DNA from: Acytostelium subglobosum LB1
Lineage: Eukaryota; Evosea; Eumycetozoa; Acytosteliales; Acytosteliaceae
NCBI RefSeq assembly: GCF_000787575.1
Contig: NW_012236524.1
Coordinates: forward strand, 615,665 to 679,664
Direction of reading: 5' to 3'
Length of the DNA: 64,000 nt
The notes beneath the pieces were generated by a model. That model had not been told where the DNA came from and ran no database searches. It was given only the letters and a program-made list of their open reading frames with translations. The position numbers were made by a program, and so were the translations under genes. Below are positions 35,650 through 48,605 of this stretch, piece by piece; the stretch's first letter is position 1, and the number at the start of each line of letters is the position of its first letter.

Positions 35650-37707
35650 ATGTTTGTTCATATATTCTCCTTCCTGTTTGGTGTATTTGCAGTGATCATC
35701 TGTGCAATATACCTATTCATTCGTCTACTAGAGATTCTAGATGATAAGACAGAGAAGGAGTATAAACAGATATTGGCTGATGCAATAAAGAAGCAAAGTG
35801 ATAGAGTAATATCAATCAAACAATCAATCAATCAATCAACTTTGATCATTCAAACTCATACTCATACATACATATACTTATAGAGAACAGATACATCTAG
35901 GTTCAATGCTGAGAAGAAGGGAAGGATATTCATCAAGTCACCAGATGCCTCAGAGACACAAGAATGGTATCAATGTGTTCTAAAGACAAACATGTTGTTC
36001 TTGTTTAAGAATAGTGATGTATGTACATTGAATGAATGATTGATCAATGGTTGATGGTAGTACTCATTCACAATCACAAACATAGGAATCATCTGCAGCA
36101 GGCGTTATATGCTTCGATGGATGTACGATCAGTGTTATAAGGAACAAGACATCAAAGTTCCACAAGAAGAATGGTATTATTGTTACGAATAATGAGAGAC
36201 TGTTGATGTTCCACTCAAAGACATTACACTTTTACTTTGAGAATGGCAAGGAGCTGGAGACTTGGTTCTGGTTCCTCAAGGAGGCCGCCGCACTGACAAT
36301 CAAGAAGACGGCCGACGAGGACGCCTACATGAAGCTGTGCCAGAAATTCTTTGTAGATCTGCCCATTCGTGCACATGTACCAAAGTATCACATTCAGTCC
36401 ACGGGCAACATGGGAGCGCCGCCCATCACACCAGCAACCAGCACGCCAACAACTGGACATCGCCGCTATCCCTCCAGTGGCTCATCGACTGCCTCCTCAC
36501 CAAAGCTCTCACTCTCTCCAACCGATTCACTGACACCAGCATTGGAGGAGTCGATTGTCAAGGAGAGGAAGTCACATTCATCGTTTGTGCCATCGTCCAG
36601 TTCATCATCATCATCTTCTTCTTCACAGCCATCAGTCTACTCATCGACTATTATCACTGGCAACAACAACAACAATAGTTCATCGTCATCATCAAATGGA
36701 ATGGCCGGTGGCATGCTCGAAACACCAGATCTAAACAGTACAGTGATCAAGTATGATTGGTTCAATGTACTTCTTGGACGCATATTCTTCAACATGTACA
36801 ATTCAGAAATGCTTCTCTCTCTATTCGCATCCAAGATCACAAAGAAGCTGGACAAGATCAAGAAGCCATCAATCCTTGTACGTCATGTCCATCCACCATC
36901 CTCGCGTATACCTACCCTTTACTTACTCCTCAAACAATCAAACAATAACAGAAAAGCATCACTCTCAAGAACATCCACTTGGGACCCAACCTTCCCATCC
37001 TTCAGAACTCCAACCTCTTGTTCGTTACACCAAAGGGTGAAGTTGTAAGTTGTTGATATCCACCCGCCACATGCGTCACACGCCGGCTAACCAATAACTT
37101 GGCAATCCACCAGAGTGTCGACTTTGATTTAGTATATCATGGAGGATTCACATTGACTATTATGATCGAGGTATCATTCTCAATCAGGGGCAGATCTATG
37201 ACCATTCCTTTGGTGATCTCAGTGTTGATCAAATCACTGCAGGGTAGGGTCAATCTTCAACTGCTTCCACCACCATCAAAGAGATTCTGGGTCGGATTCT
37301 ACACGGAGCCTCAGTGTGAGTTGGAAGTGGACACGTCGATCGGGCCATCAAGGTCAAGCTACTTCAATCTGCCCAAGATTGCCAAGATCATCATTAACAA
37401 GCTGAAGGCAGAGGTGTTTGAAATGATGGTGTTACCAAGTGCCGAGGACTTCCCATTACCTGGTAGCAAGAAGAAGAAGGTCGATGCTGTCGACCTTGCC
37501 ACAACAACATCAGCTACTGCGACCACTAACAACACAACTGCAGTCCAAGCGAACCCACAGACAGCCACTCAATTCGGTATGTGTGCACGACATTACTCCA
37601 TGATTGATTGGTTGATTGATTATGATACTTACCTTTATTCCTTTACAGCTGTTGGAAGTCCTATAGACAGATCATCAGAGGCCAACCATACTCCTCAGTT
37701 TATTTAA
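35650..37707 (+). CDS. TEX2: TEX2/Nvj2-like lipid-transfer protein with SMP domain
   Basis: Six exons: 35650-35805, 35884-36018, 36086-36877, 36952-37044, 37114-37576, 37649-37707; 565 aa. An N-terminal membrane helix (residues 4-27, IFSFLFGVFAVIICAIYLFI) is followed by a PH-like domain (about 55-165: GRIFIKSPDASETQEWYQCVL, MFHSKTLHFYFENGKELETWF), a Ser-rich linker, and an SMP domain (about 285-460: YDWFNVLLGRIFFNMYNSE, LKNIHLGPNLPILQN, GGFTLTIMIEVSF, FWVGFYTEPQCELEV, IAKIIINKLKAEVFE). This is the TEX2/Nvj2 order. These proteins sit in the ER and carry lipids across contact sites. The first exon is small and needed to supply the membrane anchor. Convergent with the P-type ATPase, 75 bases apart. 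Confidence 0.9.
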
Positions 37708-37782
37708 TTTTTAATACATGTACATGACTCATAGATTACAAATATCTTATTATATACTCGATCAACCAGCGTTGACTTTATT

Positions 37783-40700
37783 CTATTCCATCGATGTTCC
37801 AGCCATCACCATCTGATCCTCATGGATTATGGGCACCTTTATCAACATATCCTCCTCTGCCTCTTCCATATGGTCTTGAGTCTCTGATGAACTCTCTTCT
37901 TTAGCTTCCAGTTCATCAAGTTCTTTCTCCCTCTCTGCATCATCAACATGATGATCAAGGACAACATTCTCTGTCTTTCTCTTGATTGTATCAGCAGTGA
38001 CTCTTCTCCATACTCCAACACAATGGACTTGAGCTCTAACTTGTTTGATGGCCTTGATCCATCTACCTTTTGCTGTTCCAGGTTGTACCATTGCCGGACC
38101 AACATCATCCACATCGCTATTCGAATCAATATCTATCTTGTTCTGACTGACATCATCACTAACTTCACCTAGTATGTCGTACTCCTTCCTAGTAGTGGCC
38201 GCCACGACACTCTTGATAAAACTCTTAATAATCACCATGAATTGACCACTGTCATACTCATCGGCGTACTTGAGAAGTTGACCAACAGGTAGACTTATTG
38301 CTCCAAGTCCTACGGATGCGAACCATTGACGAATGGATAGAGGTACTGATCCAAATACCAGTCCTCCAATCTGTGCTGCTACAATTTGAATAAATATGGT
38401 CATTGCCATGACCATCATGAACTGCCAATGATTCAATATATCTCCAAACACATTCTTGGTTGCTGATCATTGATAGTATAATTAGTGAGTAGATTCATAC
38501 CAATTGATCATTCCAATCTAACTAATAACTTACAACTCTGTATCCTTCTGCTGTTGAACTGATTGAATAGTTGTAGGAATACAAATGTGTTGAATATAAT
38601 GTCCTGTCCTCCGGTGAAGAGTAAGATGATCAAGATGATAGTCTAAAAAGGGTGTTAGGAATGATGTTCCAGGACTCCTCAAATCCAAACTTTACTTACC
38701 TGGACCATTGATTGCCCAATGATGTTGAACCACATTCCTTTGTTGATTAACTTGATAGATTTACCTTGGCTAATGGAGAAAGTTGGTTAGTACTTAATCA
38801 TCCATTCTACTCATCTCAATACAACGATCTTACGTTGCACTATTTAACAACTCATTTCTTGGACTCTCGGTGGCAAGTGAGAATGATCCAATGGTCTCCA
38901 TGATGAGATTGATCCATAGCAATTGAACAAGTGTCAATGGACTCGAGGATGAAGTAATGACTCCTATAATTGTAATAATCACAGCTGCACCATAGACAGT
39001 TAACTGGAATTGTAACATTTTCTGGATTGAGTCCATGATGTTCCTTCCCCATACTATTGAGTTGACAATTGAGCTAAAGCTATCATCAATCAGTATAATG
39101 TCTAAATCAAAGAAGTTATTGTTAATCAATCAATTTTGAAGATGGTACACATGTGAAAACATACCTGATTCCTCTCGAGCTATATCAGTTCCATTCTTTC
39201 CTTTGCTATATGATACATCTGATTGATCAAATGATGGAACATCATGGGTGTTGTCTCCGGTCACTCCCACAACTTCTCCATGTGCTTGCAGCATTGTTAT
39301 AAGATCAAGCTTGTCCTGTGATGATGCCTTGGCCAACACCTTGATCTTTGGTAGCATTTGCTCAACCTCCAACTTTGACTTTGTGTTGAGCTCGCTGGCC
39401 TCCATACATATATCATCATTTGAAAGAAGTCCACATACTTCGGCAATTGCCTTGGCATGATCAATATCTTATATTGATTATATTTGTTAGTAGTGATTGG
39501 AATGATTCCAAATTGATTGATATAGTGCGATGGACTTACTCTCATGAGTGATCAATCTTGTGATGATACCAGCATCTTGACAACGCTTGATGGTGCTTGG
39601 GATTTGTCGCCTCAGTGGGTCTTTGATGCCAAATACACAAATGAGCACTAGTTGATCAGGTTGATATGTAGTCCAATCTCTTTCATCGACTATATCCATG
39701 TAGGCCACTGAGATTGTCCTTAAACATTGCGATGACATTAGCTTCACACGATCCATCATCTTTGTTCTCTTCTCTTGACTTATATCCACTACCACCTTCA
39801 TATTTCCAATCATGTGAGTGGACTTGGCGATCAAATCCTCTGATGATCCGCGAATAACATATCGATATCCATCTGCCAGCTTGTACACTGCCCACTGATC
39901 ACCTCTTGCAGTGCTTGGACATCTTGCTCTTGTTCCAACAATGTCCAAGCCCATCTTAGATGCGAAGGACAGCAGGGCACACTCCACCTGATTTCCAATC
40001 AACCAGGATTCTTCCAAATACGGGTCGTACTGCTCAAATGCCAAAGAGTTGACGGCTATTGCTTCAAAGAGTAGATCATGTTGAGCACTTGATAGTTGTT
40101 GAGTGATTGATGCATGGTCAAGTGGCCCCAGTTCTTCGTTCACTTTGACTCCCATCACAGAGGCGGTCACCACATTTATCTTATCGTCCACGGTCATCAG
40201 TCCAGAGATGTCGGTGCATATCGTTGTGACAGTGCCCATCTGTTCGAATGCATGTAGGTTGCGCACCATTATGTTGTCCTTGATAATCCTGCCCGTGTTG
40301 TAGGCCAATGCAAAGCTGATGCACTGTGGCAATCCATCGGGAACGATTACACATATGATGGTGGCGGCCAGGATAAAGTAGTTGACTACAGCCACAATGA
40401 AGTTGGTACCGCCATAGTTACCATCGTGTGCCACACTCACTATAATGTGTTTGATCACTATTATAAAGAATGTGCACATGGCCACTACAACACTAACCTT
40501 TGCAATATTGTTGGCCAAGTTTGTTAACTTGTTGTACATGCTTGATTGTGTGGTGTAGTTGGGGACCTGGACTTGTTCGGCGGCATCTTGGAGGGGTGAT
40601 GGTGATGGACTGGATGTCCATGAATGGCGATAGTCACCAATGCATACGACCAGTAGGCTGCCATATCCCTGGACTACCTTGGTACCAGAGTAGAGCCTGC

Positions 40701-41618
40701 TTCCATCCCGGGGCTGAACACAATCTGATGAGTATCCATCACCAACTTGGCAGGCAAGGTTGAAGCTGTCGAGCAGTATACCATCGACGGGTAGGATGCA
40801 GCCAGGCTCGATCATGATCACCTCGCCAACATTTAGCTCCCTGGTGTTGACCTGCTTCTGGACACCAGCACGCATCACTCGCACCATGCTTATGTCGGCA
40901 TTGTTGATGGAGCTCAAGCGTTTAAGTTGCACCTCCATGTAATACTTGTTCAAGCTGTTGACTATGATGACGAGGCACACTGCTCCGATGACCTTGAGAC
41001 TATGCGCCCATTGAGTACTTCCATCAACAATCAACACAACTATCTCGAGGAATAGCAATAGGATGAGCGAGTGATGTCTGAAACCTTCGGTGATGGACCA
41101 GAGTACGGCAAGGGCTTTAGTGTACCATGTACCATCAGTGTCTGATGACATGCCTGGAGCACGGATATTGCTTCCAAACACCTGTTTACGCTGTTTAAAG
41201 TTGTCGTAGGTCTCGTCTAGCGGCAATCCAGCCTTGATATCAGTCTGGAACATCTTTTCCAGATGTCTCCTCCAAGGTACCTTCTCATTCTTCATCATAT
41301 CATCAATCAATGAACTATCATCCTTGTCCATTAACTTGGCACAATATATTCTATCAGTGTCGAATCTGGAATTATTGATTGGTTAGAATATGGAATTGTT
41401 GGTTGATTGATCATTGCAATCACATACATTGAGTGAGACATGTGCTCTAGTTCTACATCGTGGAACTCTATTATTGTGGATTTATGGTTGTTCTCGAATA
41501 GCTTGACTTCGACTTCAACATCTTTGTCATGTTGATCATCAATACTATGTTGTTTTGATGATGACGCTGCATCCACATGTTCATATCTTAGGAATGGCAA
41601 CTTATCTTTGTAATCCAT
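37783..41618 (-). CDS. PMCA-like P-type ATPase with altered catalytic motifs
   Basis: Seven exons: 41618-41428, 41365-39540, 39467-39165, 39101-38834, 38769-38700, 38642-38534, 38462-37783; 1148 aa. The fold and order are those of plasma-membrane Ca2+-ATPases: SGTKVV, PDGLP (TM4, usually PEGLP), GIKDPLRRQIP, TDIAREESDIILIDDSFSSI, MLQFQLT, LLWINLIMETIGSFSLATESP, IIFNTFVFLQLFN. Key motifs are changed: DKTGTLT reads DISGLMT (about residue 449, Asp kept, Lys lost); the actuator TGES reads VGDG (about 271); TGDN reads THEN; GDGxNDAPA reads GDNTHDVPS. The C-terminal basic stretch (KGRWIKAIKQVRAQ) could bind calmodulin. Pump activity is doubtful. No stop or frameshift is present. Confidence 0.9.
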
Positions 41619-42129
41619 GTTTGTCAAAGAGATAGATAGGGAGATGGACTATGAATGGAGTTGACTGAGTGAGTGACATAACATGTCATTTCATAGTCTG
41701 TTGTATACTCCAATACTCCATCCTCTCCTCTACTTCCTCCACTTATCCCTCCTCCTCACAACAAGCATGTCAGCTGGCACTCTCTCACACTCTTTGTGTC
41801 ACATCCCATCTCAGGCACTGCCACATGTGACAATATATCAGCCAGTGACTGCTTGATGTGTGAGAACAGTGTTTGAGAAAGGAGTACTTTGGAAAGACCT
41901 CATGTGAGCTAGGGCTGATGAGTGTGTGATGCTTGCTAAGGCTTGTGTGTATGTATGTATTTGCCTCTACACACTCTCTTTGTTGATGTGAGAACCACTG
42001 GTGTGTGTCAAAAGGGGTGATCAGCTGACTGATTGATTTGATGTGAGTGTACTCAATCAGTACTTCCAAGGAATGAATGAAAGTCAAGTCATATGATTGA
42101 CCGATTGATTGATCCAGACCATATCATAT
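41619..42129. other. Intergenic spacer upstream of the P-type ATPase
   Basis: Between pyridoxal kinase (stop at 42130) and the ATPase start, both minus strand. It is presumably the ATPase promoter. Short ORFs look random. Confidence 0.6.
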
Positions 42130-43145
42130 TTATATGTTGTGTGATTTGAAGAGTACATCAGTACTTCCAATGAAATGACGCGATTGAACAAGTCGAATCT
42201 CGTAGTACTCGCCTTGTTTGGATGTTGGTATCTGTTGCTTGGTCTCATGTGTCTTTTTGATGATGTTGTAGAGGGTGCTGACAGAACGTTCACATGCCAA
42301 TGCAAGGTTATTAGGCTCGCGTGTGCTCCATCCAAGCAGCAGTGCACTGAATATATCGCCAGTGCCAGTGAAGTATCCGTCGATCCTTGGTACGGAAAGG
42401 CGGAATTTACGCTGTCCCTTGGCTCCGCCAATGACCACAATCTCATCGTTGCAGTCATCCACCATACAGCTTGTTATTATCACATTGGCAATGCCCTTCT
42501 CATGTAATTTATCAATCGCCATTATAGCGTCCGCTTCTGTATTTATCTTGATTCCTGTTAAGAGTCTATATTGATCAAAGGATATTAGCCGACACCGATA
42601 TGAATCTATGAATGAATGATTGACTTACTCTGCCTCTGTTTGATTTGGAAACAGGTAGTCTGCATGCTGGATGACTTCGTCGCGATATATGTCGACCAAA
42701 TCCTCAGGAACATACAGCTTATTGTTGTCCCCAAGTACAGGATCACAAACTATGTAGGTTGTATGATGTTAGACGGAGAGTCAGACACAAGAGCGAGCGT
42801 GTACATACCATATGTGAGGTTAGGATTGGCCTGCTTAAGTGTACGAACTATTGATAGTACAGCTCTTAGTGTCTCGGCGTTATTGTTGTAGCCTGTTAGC
42901 ACGTGTGTATAGTTGTCTGAGAGATGGTTGGTGGTCAGCGTCTGGAAGATCTCCAGAAGCTTGGCGGCAGACAATGATTCTCCCTTGAATGCCGAGTACG
43001 CAGTATTATTTGATAACTGTACAGTGTTTATGGGATCTACCTCTATACCCATCTGTTGTAACGCCAACACTGCACACTTATTTCCAACATATCCATGGCA
43101 TACCCATGATTGAATGGACAACACATTATAATCTTCTCCTCCCAT
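42130..43145 (-). CDS. pdxK: Pyridoxal kinase
   Basis: Three exons: 43145-42809, 42749-42629, 42565-42130; 297 aa, normal for the family. It phosphorylates pyridoxal, pyridoxine and pyridoxamine to the PLP precursors. Visible signatures: [19 protein letters not shown] at the N-terminus, [13 protein letters not shown] (spliced from exons 1 and 2), PNQTEAELLTG (exons 2 and 3), and the anion-hole/catalytic motif [18 protein letters not shown]. All are intact. SPT, further along the window, is a PLP-type enzyme complex, but there is no sign of co-regulation. Confidence 0.95.
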
Positions 43146-43462
43146 CTTGTTTGTTTGTTTGTTTGTTTATATGTCCAACCTCCTTTCTTTCTTTCTTTCT
43201 ACCCTCACTCTCTCTTTTCTTTATTATCTTTATCTCTTTTAGTTTGAGTGAGTGAATGAATAATGAGATGAGATGAGTGAACATCGTTTGAGTGGGTTGT
43301 TTAGTGGATGGTGGGGTGAACATGCGCATGGATCTGAACATCCAAAAGAGGTAATAAGTACATAAGGGTTATTGTTTATTCAGATGATCAGATCTCAAGA
43401 TCCTCTACACAAACTAAACATTTCCTTTCTTATCGATCATCTCTAACTCTATCTCTATGTTG
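43146..43462. other. Intergenic spacer with CTTT repeat
   Basis: Holds a (CTTT) run at about 43183-43200 and the 3' flank of the PIP kinase gene. I see no gene. Confidence 0.6.
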
Positions 43463-45510
43463 TTAGACAATTGTAGAAGAAAGGAATTCTTGGAAGCGCT
43501 GTGAATAGTCGGATGGTGAAACGGACGATATCTCCTCGTTCGCTCCATACTTGATCGTCTTGTAAGAGTGCTCAATCTTCTTTCTCAAACTATACAACAT
43601 TAATATATCTATAATGCCCATGAAGTAATGCTCCTCGTTATGATGACCATCCTCTCCAACTCCCTTAATGCCTCCCTCATCCTGTTGGAATGCACTTGTA
43701 TAATGTCTAGAAGTACAAGGTAAGTTATGTTAGGTAAGGTTGGCGTTTGAACGGATAACTAACGAATGAATGATGAGGTACACATACTCTGTCAGATCAC
43801 CCAATGATATATTGAGGTCCTTAAGGTCTAATGGTGGATTGTCTTCGAAGCTGTCGCCGAGGGTACTGCGTAGGATGGAGGGCGAGGGTGGGTCGCGATT
43901 GGCATAGTGGATGCCAATGAGTAGGGAGTAGTCCATGATGTTGAGTGACTCTAGTAGTTGGCAATCCTTCTTGATCTGATCGAGAAAGGCCGTTCTCCTC
44001 TGTGCTCCGATACAGATCTTCTTCTTGCGGTTCCTAAAGTCAATGTCCTTCAACGTCACTGTGTCGGACTTCTTGTCATTGTCCGATGCCTCGCGGCCCA
44101 CAATGGAGCCCTTGAGATCGTAGCGCTCGTGGATCTTCTTGCGTGTGGGGAAGTTGTTGCCCATCACCACGAAGCGCACCTGGCGGCCGCCGTGCGGCTT
44201 GACCCTGAACAGGCCAAAGAAGCGCGGCAGCAATGTGTTTGGATTGGTGATTAAGTGATCGGTGTACGATGGCAGCAGTTGCCTCAGCAGTTTGGCCTCG
44301 TCCTTTGGTATAGTCTTAATGATGAACTTCATGTCATGTGAGAAGAAGAACAATGATCCACTCTTGCCTGGCGTTGGCAACTCGCGCAGCGCGTTCTCTC
44401 CGTTCTTCAAAGTGTTGCACAGGGACACCAAGAAGTCGGCCTGATCGATTCCAAACTGATAGCGCAGGAAACGGAAAGCTGTAGAGCAGTAGTCCTTAAA
44501 CTTGAAGGGTCCTGTCGAATGCGCCTCTGTCAGCTGAGAGCCTGCCGAGTCAAAGCGGAGCTCCTTTGGTGAGTGGAAGAATTCTGTCTTGTTCTTGAAG
44601 TCCTTGGGAGTGCGTAGAGTGTGGAACTGATGTGGCATATTCGAGTTGGAGCCGCTCGTACTCATACTCTTTCCAACAGCATTCCTAATGCCAGTCTGTA
44701 TGTTTAGCATCAATGCCCATGAAGGGTGGCCCTTATATATAATCTCTCCAAGCAAGTTCTTCTTATGCTCATGTGTTCTAGCCTTGCGATGTGACAGTCG
44801 TCTGTCAGCTATATGTATATAACATGTGTCAGTTAATCAATCACACGACCAATCAATCAACCACTCTATCACTTACATCGTCTCATTCTAATTCTTTGGC
44901 TTTGACTTAGTCTGGACTTGGGCGTTGGCGAGTCGGTGAAGCTACCGCTCGGACTGCTCTCAAGTTCGATGCTGGTCTTCATGGTTGGTGTGACTGTTAG
45001 CGGCGTCATTTGGAAGCCGCCAACGCCCATGTGACCATTGGATGTGGATGCGCCAGTAACAGAGAAAGGCGAGGGCATCTGTGTCTCGCCGCCACTGCTT
45101 GGCGAATCGAACATTGTGACTCGCGAAGACGAGCTATGCTTGAATATGACCTGCTCGCAGTTGATCTCGCTCCTGACACTGGACACGCCCAGTTCCTCTG
45201 GCGCATCCGAGTCGGAGGACACGCTGTCACGTGTGAGTGGGTCGGCCTTCTCGCGCTCGACCACATCGCCCACACTTCCGCCACCCTGTCTCTTGGCTAT
45301 GTATGACAGGTCGTCCAGTGAAGTATATTGATCGCGAGATGGCTTGTCGGCGCCATCATTGTTCAATGTATTCTTTGTGGATGTTGTGGATGTGGTGGAT
45401 GTTGATGTAGTTGGTGGTGCCAATGTGGAAGTCGAAGTTGAGGTCGAGGTCGAGGTCGAGGTTGGAGTCGAGGTTGAGGTTGTATTGGCAGAGTTTGGTG
45501 TATCCATCAT
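43463..45510 (-). CDS. Phosphatidylinositol-4-phosphate 5-kinase
   Basis: Three exons: 45510-44877, 44808-43788, 43706-43463; 632 aa. The last exon has no Met and is easily missed; it adds EHYTSAFQQDEGG and the catalytic YFMGIIDILMLYSLRKK with the specificity-loop region ISSVSPSDYSQRFQEFL, ending at TAA. Residues 1-215 are Ser/Thr-rich and probably disordered. The kinase starts near NLLGEIIYKGHPSWALMLNIQTGIR, with the nucleotide loop SGSLFFFSHDMKFIIKTI, RYDLKGS and NIMDYSLLIGIH. It makes PI(4,5)P2 at membranes. Sequence favours a type I-like PIPK; I cannot rule out type II from motifs alone. Confidence 0.93.
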
Positions 45511-47240
45511 CTGTTTGTTTGTTTGTTTGTTGTTTGTAACTGTAATATTAGACTATCTGGTTGACTGACTAACTGATTGGATGATTGATTGATTGAATGA
45601 TTGATTGATCAAGTGCTGGAGTGACTGTCTGTTGGCCAATATTTATTGTCACAAGGTTAGTGTTGACTAGACCGGATTGGATTGGACTGGATTGGAGGAG
45701 GTGGATAGTATTAGATTATATGAATAGTATGTTGTTGTTGTTGTTTATATAAGTTGGTAGAGTTTGGGATTGTGATTGTGATTGGAGATGATGGATGGTT
45801 GGATGGACTGGCGTGTGAGTGTGAGCGTATATCTCATCATCTCTACCTCTATACCTACACTCCACTCACATCCAGACTTTGACTACGAACAGCAATCCAA
45901 TCACAATCTAGCACACACTCACCCATCACACATCACACTTCAAACACACACACATTAATCAACTTGTTGTCAACATCCACCACCATCCATCATCACACCC
46001 TCTGGCATAAACAAACACCATTAGTTCGCCATCAAACACACACAACACAATACCGATGCTTCCAGTGTTGATCACACATATACATGTTCACTATATCAAG
46101 CTAGCTAGGGTGTTGTATCGTATGTGGTGTCGTTTCCTTGTATATATCTATGTTTCCTTAATCATTCCATCCATTCGGGTTGTCTTTCTGTCTCTCTGTC
46201 TGTGTTGATGTGATGGTGATGGTTATGGTGATGGAATGATTGATTAGACACCTACCTTGTTGAAAGAAGTCAAGTCAATACTTAAAGGCCTTTGTGTTAA
46301 GGACCAAAAACACTGACTATTAGTATATTATGGACATAAAAGTAATATAACTGTTTAATTGTGTGTGATTGATTGATTGATTAATTGATTGATCTATCTG
46401 TTGGACACCGTCTCTTTTGACATGGAGATGAAAAACAAGGAAGGTATCATGATTATGAGTATATCACATATGTAACAGAATCTTTGGCGTCATTTGTGTG
46501 GTCCACTTGAATGAAGGGCATGGACAGTGGTTGATCAGTTTAGTGATGTGAGTTGCACCCCACCTACCATTCAAACGAATGCACACAAGCCCCATCACAT
46601 CATCTTAGGTGGTGATGACCCTGCCCCTTCTTTTTCATCCACACACCTTTTTGTAAATGTTTGGACAAACAAAAGTTGGTGATCATTTCACAGTTTGGGC
46701 CTCATTTTGTTCAAACACCAGGATGTTTTTTGTTTAATTAATTAACAAAAAGCCCAATGATGTTATAATAATGATTGGTGGGGGTGAGAGAGATAATAAG
46801 ACAATTGTTCATAGTGTCTATACCAAGTCAAACACACCTTATGGTGTTGGGGGAAGAGTGGTAAACAATTGATTTATTGATTGACTAACCGTTCCAGCAG
46901 TGTCTGGAAATAATAATAACTCCCCATCATTGTAGGCTTATAACTAGACTTGGTAATAATTGTTTATATTGATGTAACCATTATCAAATTACAAATGTTG
47001 GATCTGTTGACTCTAGACTGATTCCTGTACTTTCTTGGTTGTCCATTTTGAAGGCTAATTGACATTAGTTGCGGCCTATCTCTTCAATTTTGACCTAGGT
47101 ATGGTCCTTTCATTGAGGACCCCCTTTGATTGAAACTAAGTCTGGCCGGGACTTGTTCAAAGATAGAAATCTGGTGATTATCTGGTGATTGTTGTGTCTT
47201 GCAATAGGAACTATGCTACTATTGACTTGTATATATTGAC
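45511..47240. other. Long intergenic region
   Basis: 1.7 kb upstream of the PIP kinase gene (-) and downstream of the PH gene (-). It has long CA/CT-rich stretches (45840-46080), TGTGATGGTGATGG runs and AT-rich blocks. I found no ORF with protein-like composition. Confidence 0.55.
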
Positions 47241-47809
47241 TTAGAACTTGATTCTCTTCTTGATCTCGGTGATCCAGATCTTCATGTCCTCTTGTGATGT
47301 TGCCTTTAGTTTGATTGACTTGCAACAGTTGAGAGTGAGCACATCGTTTGGACCATGCTTGAATATCTTTAACTTGTTATTCCCCGTTGCACGAATACAA
47401 AATGTAAACGTCTTGGAGTTGACAATTGTAATCTCCACATTCTCAAGCTCAAAGAATCTCTCTGATTCTCTCTCAAAGTTGCCATTGGTATATGTTATCA
47501 AACTATGTTTGATACTAAAGAATCGTTGACTCCAATTATTAAACTTTCCTATATTTAGTAATCATAACCATAAATAGTAATAATAGTTAGATATTGATCG
47601 TATCCTTATTTGGAGATCAATTATTTGTATGTATAATATAGTACAATACCTTGTTTCATTAAGAATCCACTTGGATATTTGACTTCCTTTTTGTGTGGCT
47701 CCATATTCCTACAATTATTATTATTCCTTGTTATATTATTACAGTTGTTATTGTCGTTGAGGTTGATGATGTTGCATGTGATTATAGTATTAACTTCTTC
47801 CTCTGGCAT
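47241..47809 (-). CDS. Small PH-domain protein
   Basis: Two exons: 47809-47650 and 47548-47241; 155 aa. After an Asn-rich N-terminus, residues 45-153 form one PH domain: KYPSGFLMKQGKFNNWSQRFFSIKHSLITYT (strands 1-3, spliced at the glycine), the FTFCIRATGNNKLKIF strands, and the closing helix SQEDMKIWITEIKKRI with its usual Trp. There is no other domain, so it is an adaptor-size PH protein. Strand 1-2 basic residues (K, KQGK) could contact phosphoinositides, but specificity cannot be read. Confidence 0.9.
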
Positions 47810-48605
47810 TGTTGGTATTAGTACAAAGTAATATTACTAGTATGTTGGGAGGGAGGATAAGTAGAATGAGAGATTGAGTATTGAAAGATGGTAAATCGAT
47901 GTAGGTATTGAGGAATATGGATGTTATTTGGAACTGACAAATTAACCGTTTCTTCCCTGATCATTTCTTGAGACACCTGTTTGAACCTTTTGACAGAGGG
48001 TGTTGTTACCTTGGTTGAGCGGGTGGGCATCATCCGGGATGTGGTGGAACCAAGTATTTCCAATGCAACCTGAGGTGGACCTTCTTACACACACTATATG
48101 TGGATGTGGTTGGTTGAATGTGTGGTGCAGAAGGTGGGTAGGCAACGGATAACATTGGTTGAATTAAAGACCACCCACCATAATCGATCATTGTTTGTTT
48201 GATTGATTGATCAGTGTGTGATCACCAAAATAGATACACACAATCACACACACACAATCAATCAATTAGCCCTGGTGGATGGTTTGAGCGGATGATCTGA
48301 TCGGCAATCCACACATCCAGAGTTGATCTCCCTAATTCCTCATCGTCATCAACATCGTCAGGCCTATTTCTCATTGTTGGTTTAAACGGGTAAGACGTAG
48401 AGTTACTATTTCCACTTTTACCCGTTACAGCTGTAAATCAGAAGTCGGGAGATCATAGTTGATTGATTGATTGAGAATGATCTAAAAAGAGAATAATGCT
48501 TATTACGTATTATGGAAATATGAATGATGTGGATGAGGAATGAACTGACATCACATGATGTTTGTGATTATGATCACCGGATATGGAATAATAATTAATG
48601 TTAAT
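47810..48605. other. Intergenic region
   Basis: Between PH protein (start 47809) and RhoGAP-like gene (stop 48606), both minus. An ORF at 48063-47818 is short and ends in repeat-like sequence, so I do not call it. An inverted repeat lies at 48385-48426. Confidence 0.55.
48385..48426. repeat. Inverted repeat AACGGGTAA / TTACCCGTT
   Basis: Perfect 9-base arms at 48385-48393 and 48418-48426 with a 24-base loop. GC-richer than the surroundings. It could be a small RNA hairpin; the following bases (CAGCTGTAAA) only loosely recall the conserved 3' motif of dictyostelid class I ncRNAs. Confidence 0.45.

Noticed and set aside
47818-48063. 81-codon minus-strand ORF upstream of the PH gene
   Set aside because: No motif, and its second half looks like non-coding repeats; a 5' exon of the PH gene cannot be excluded but is not supported.
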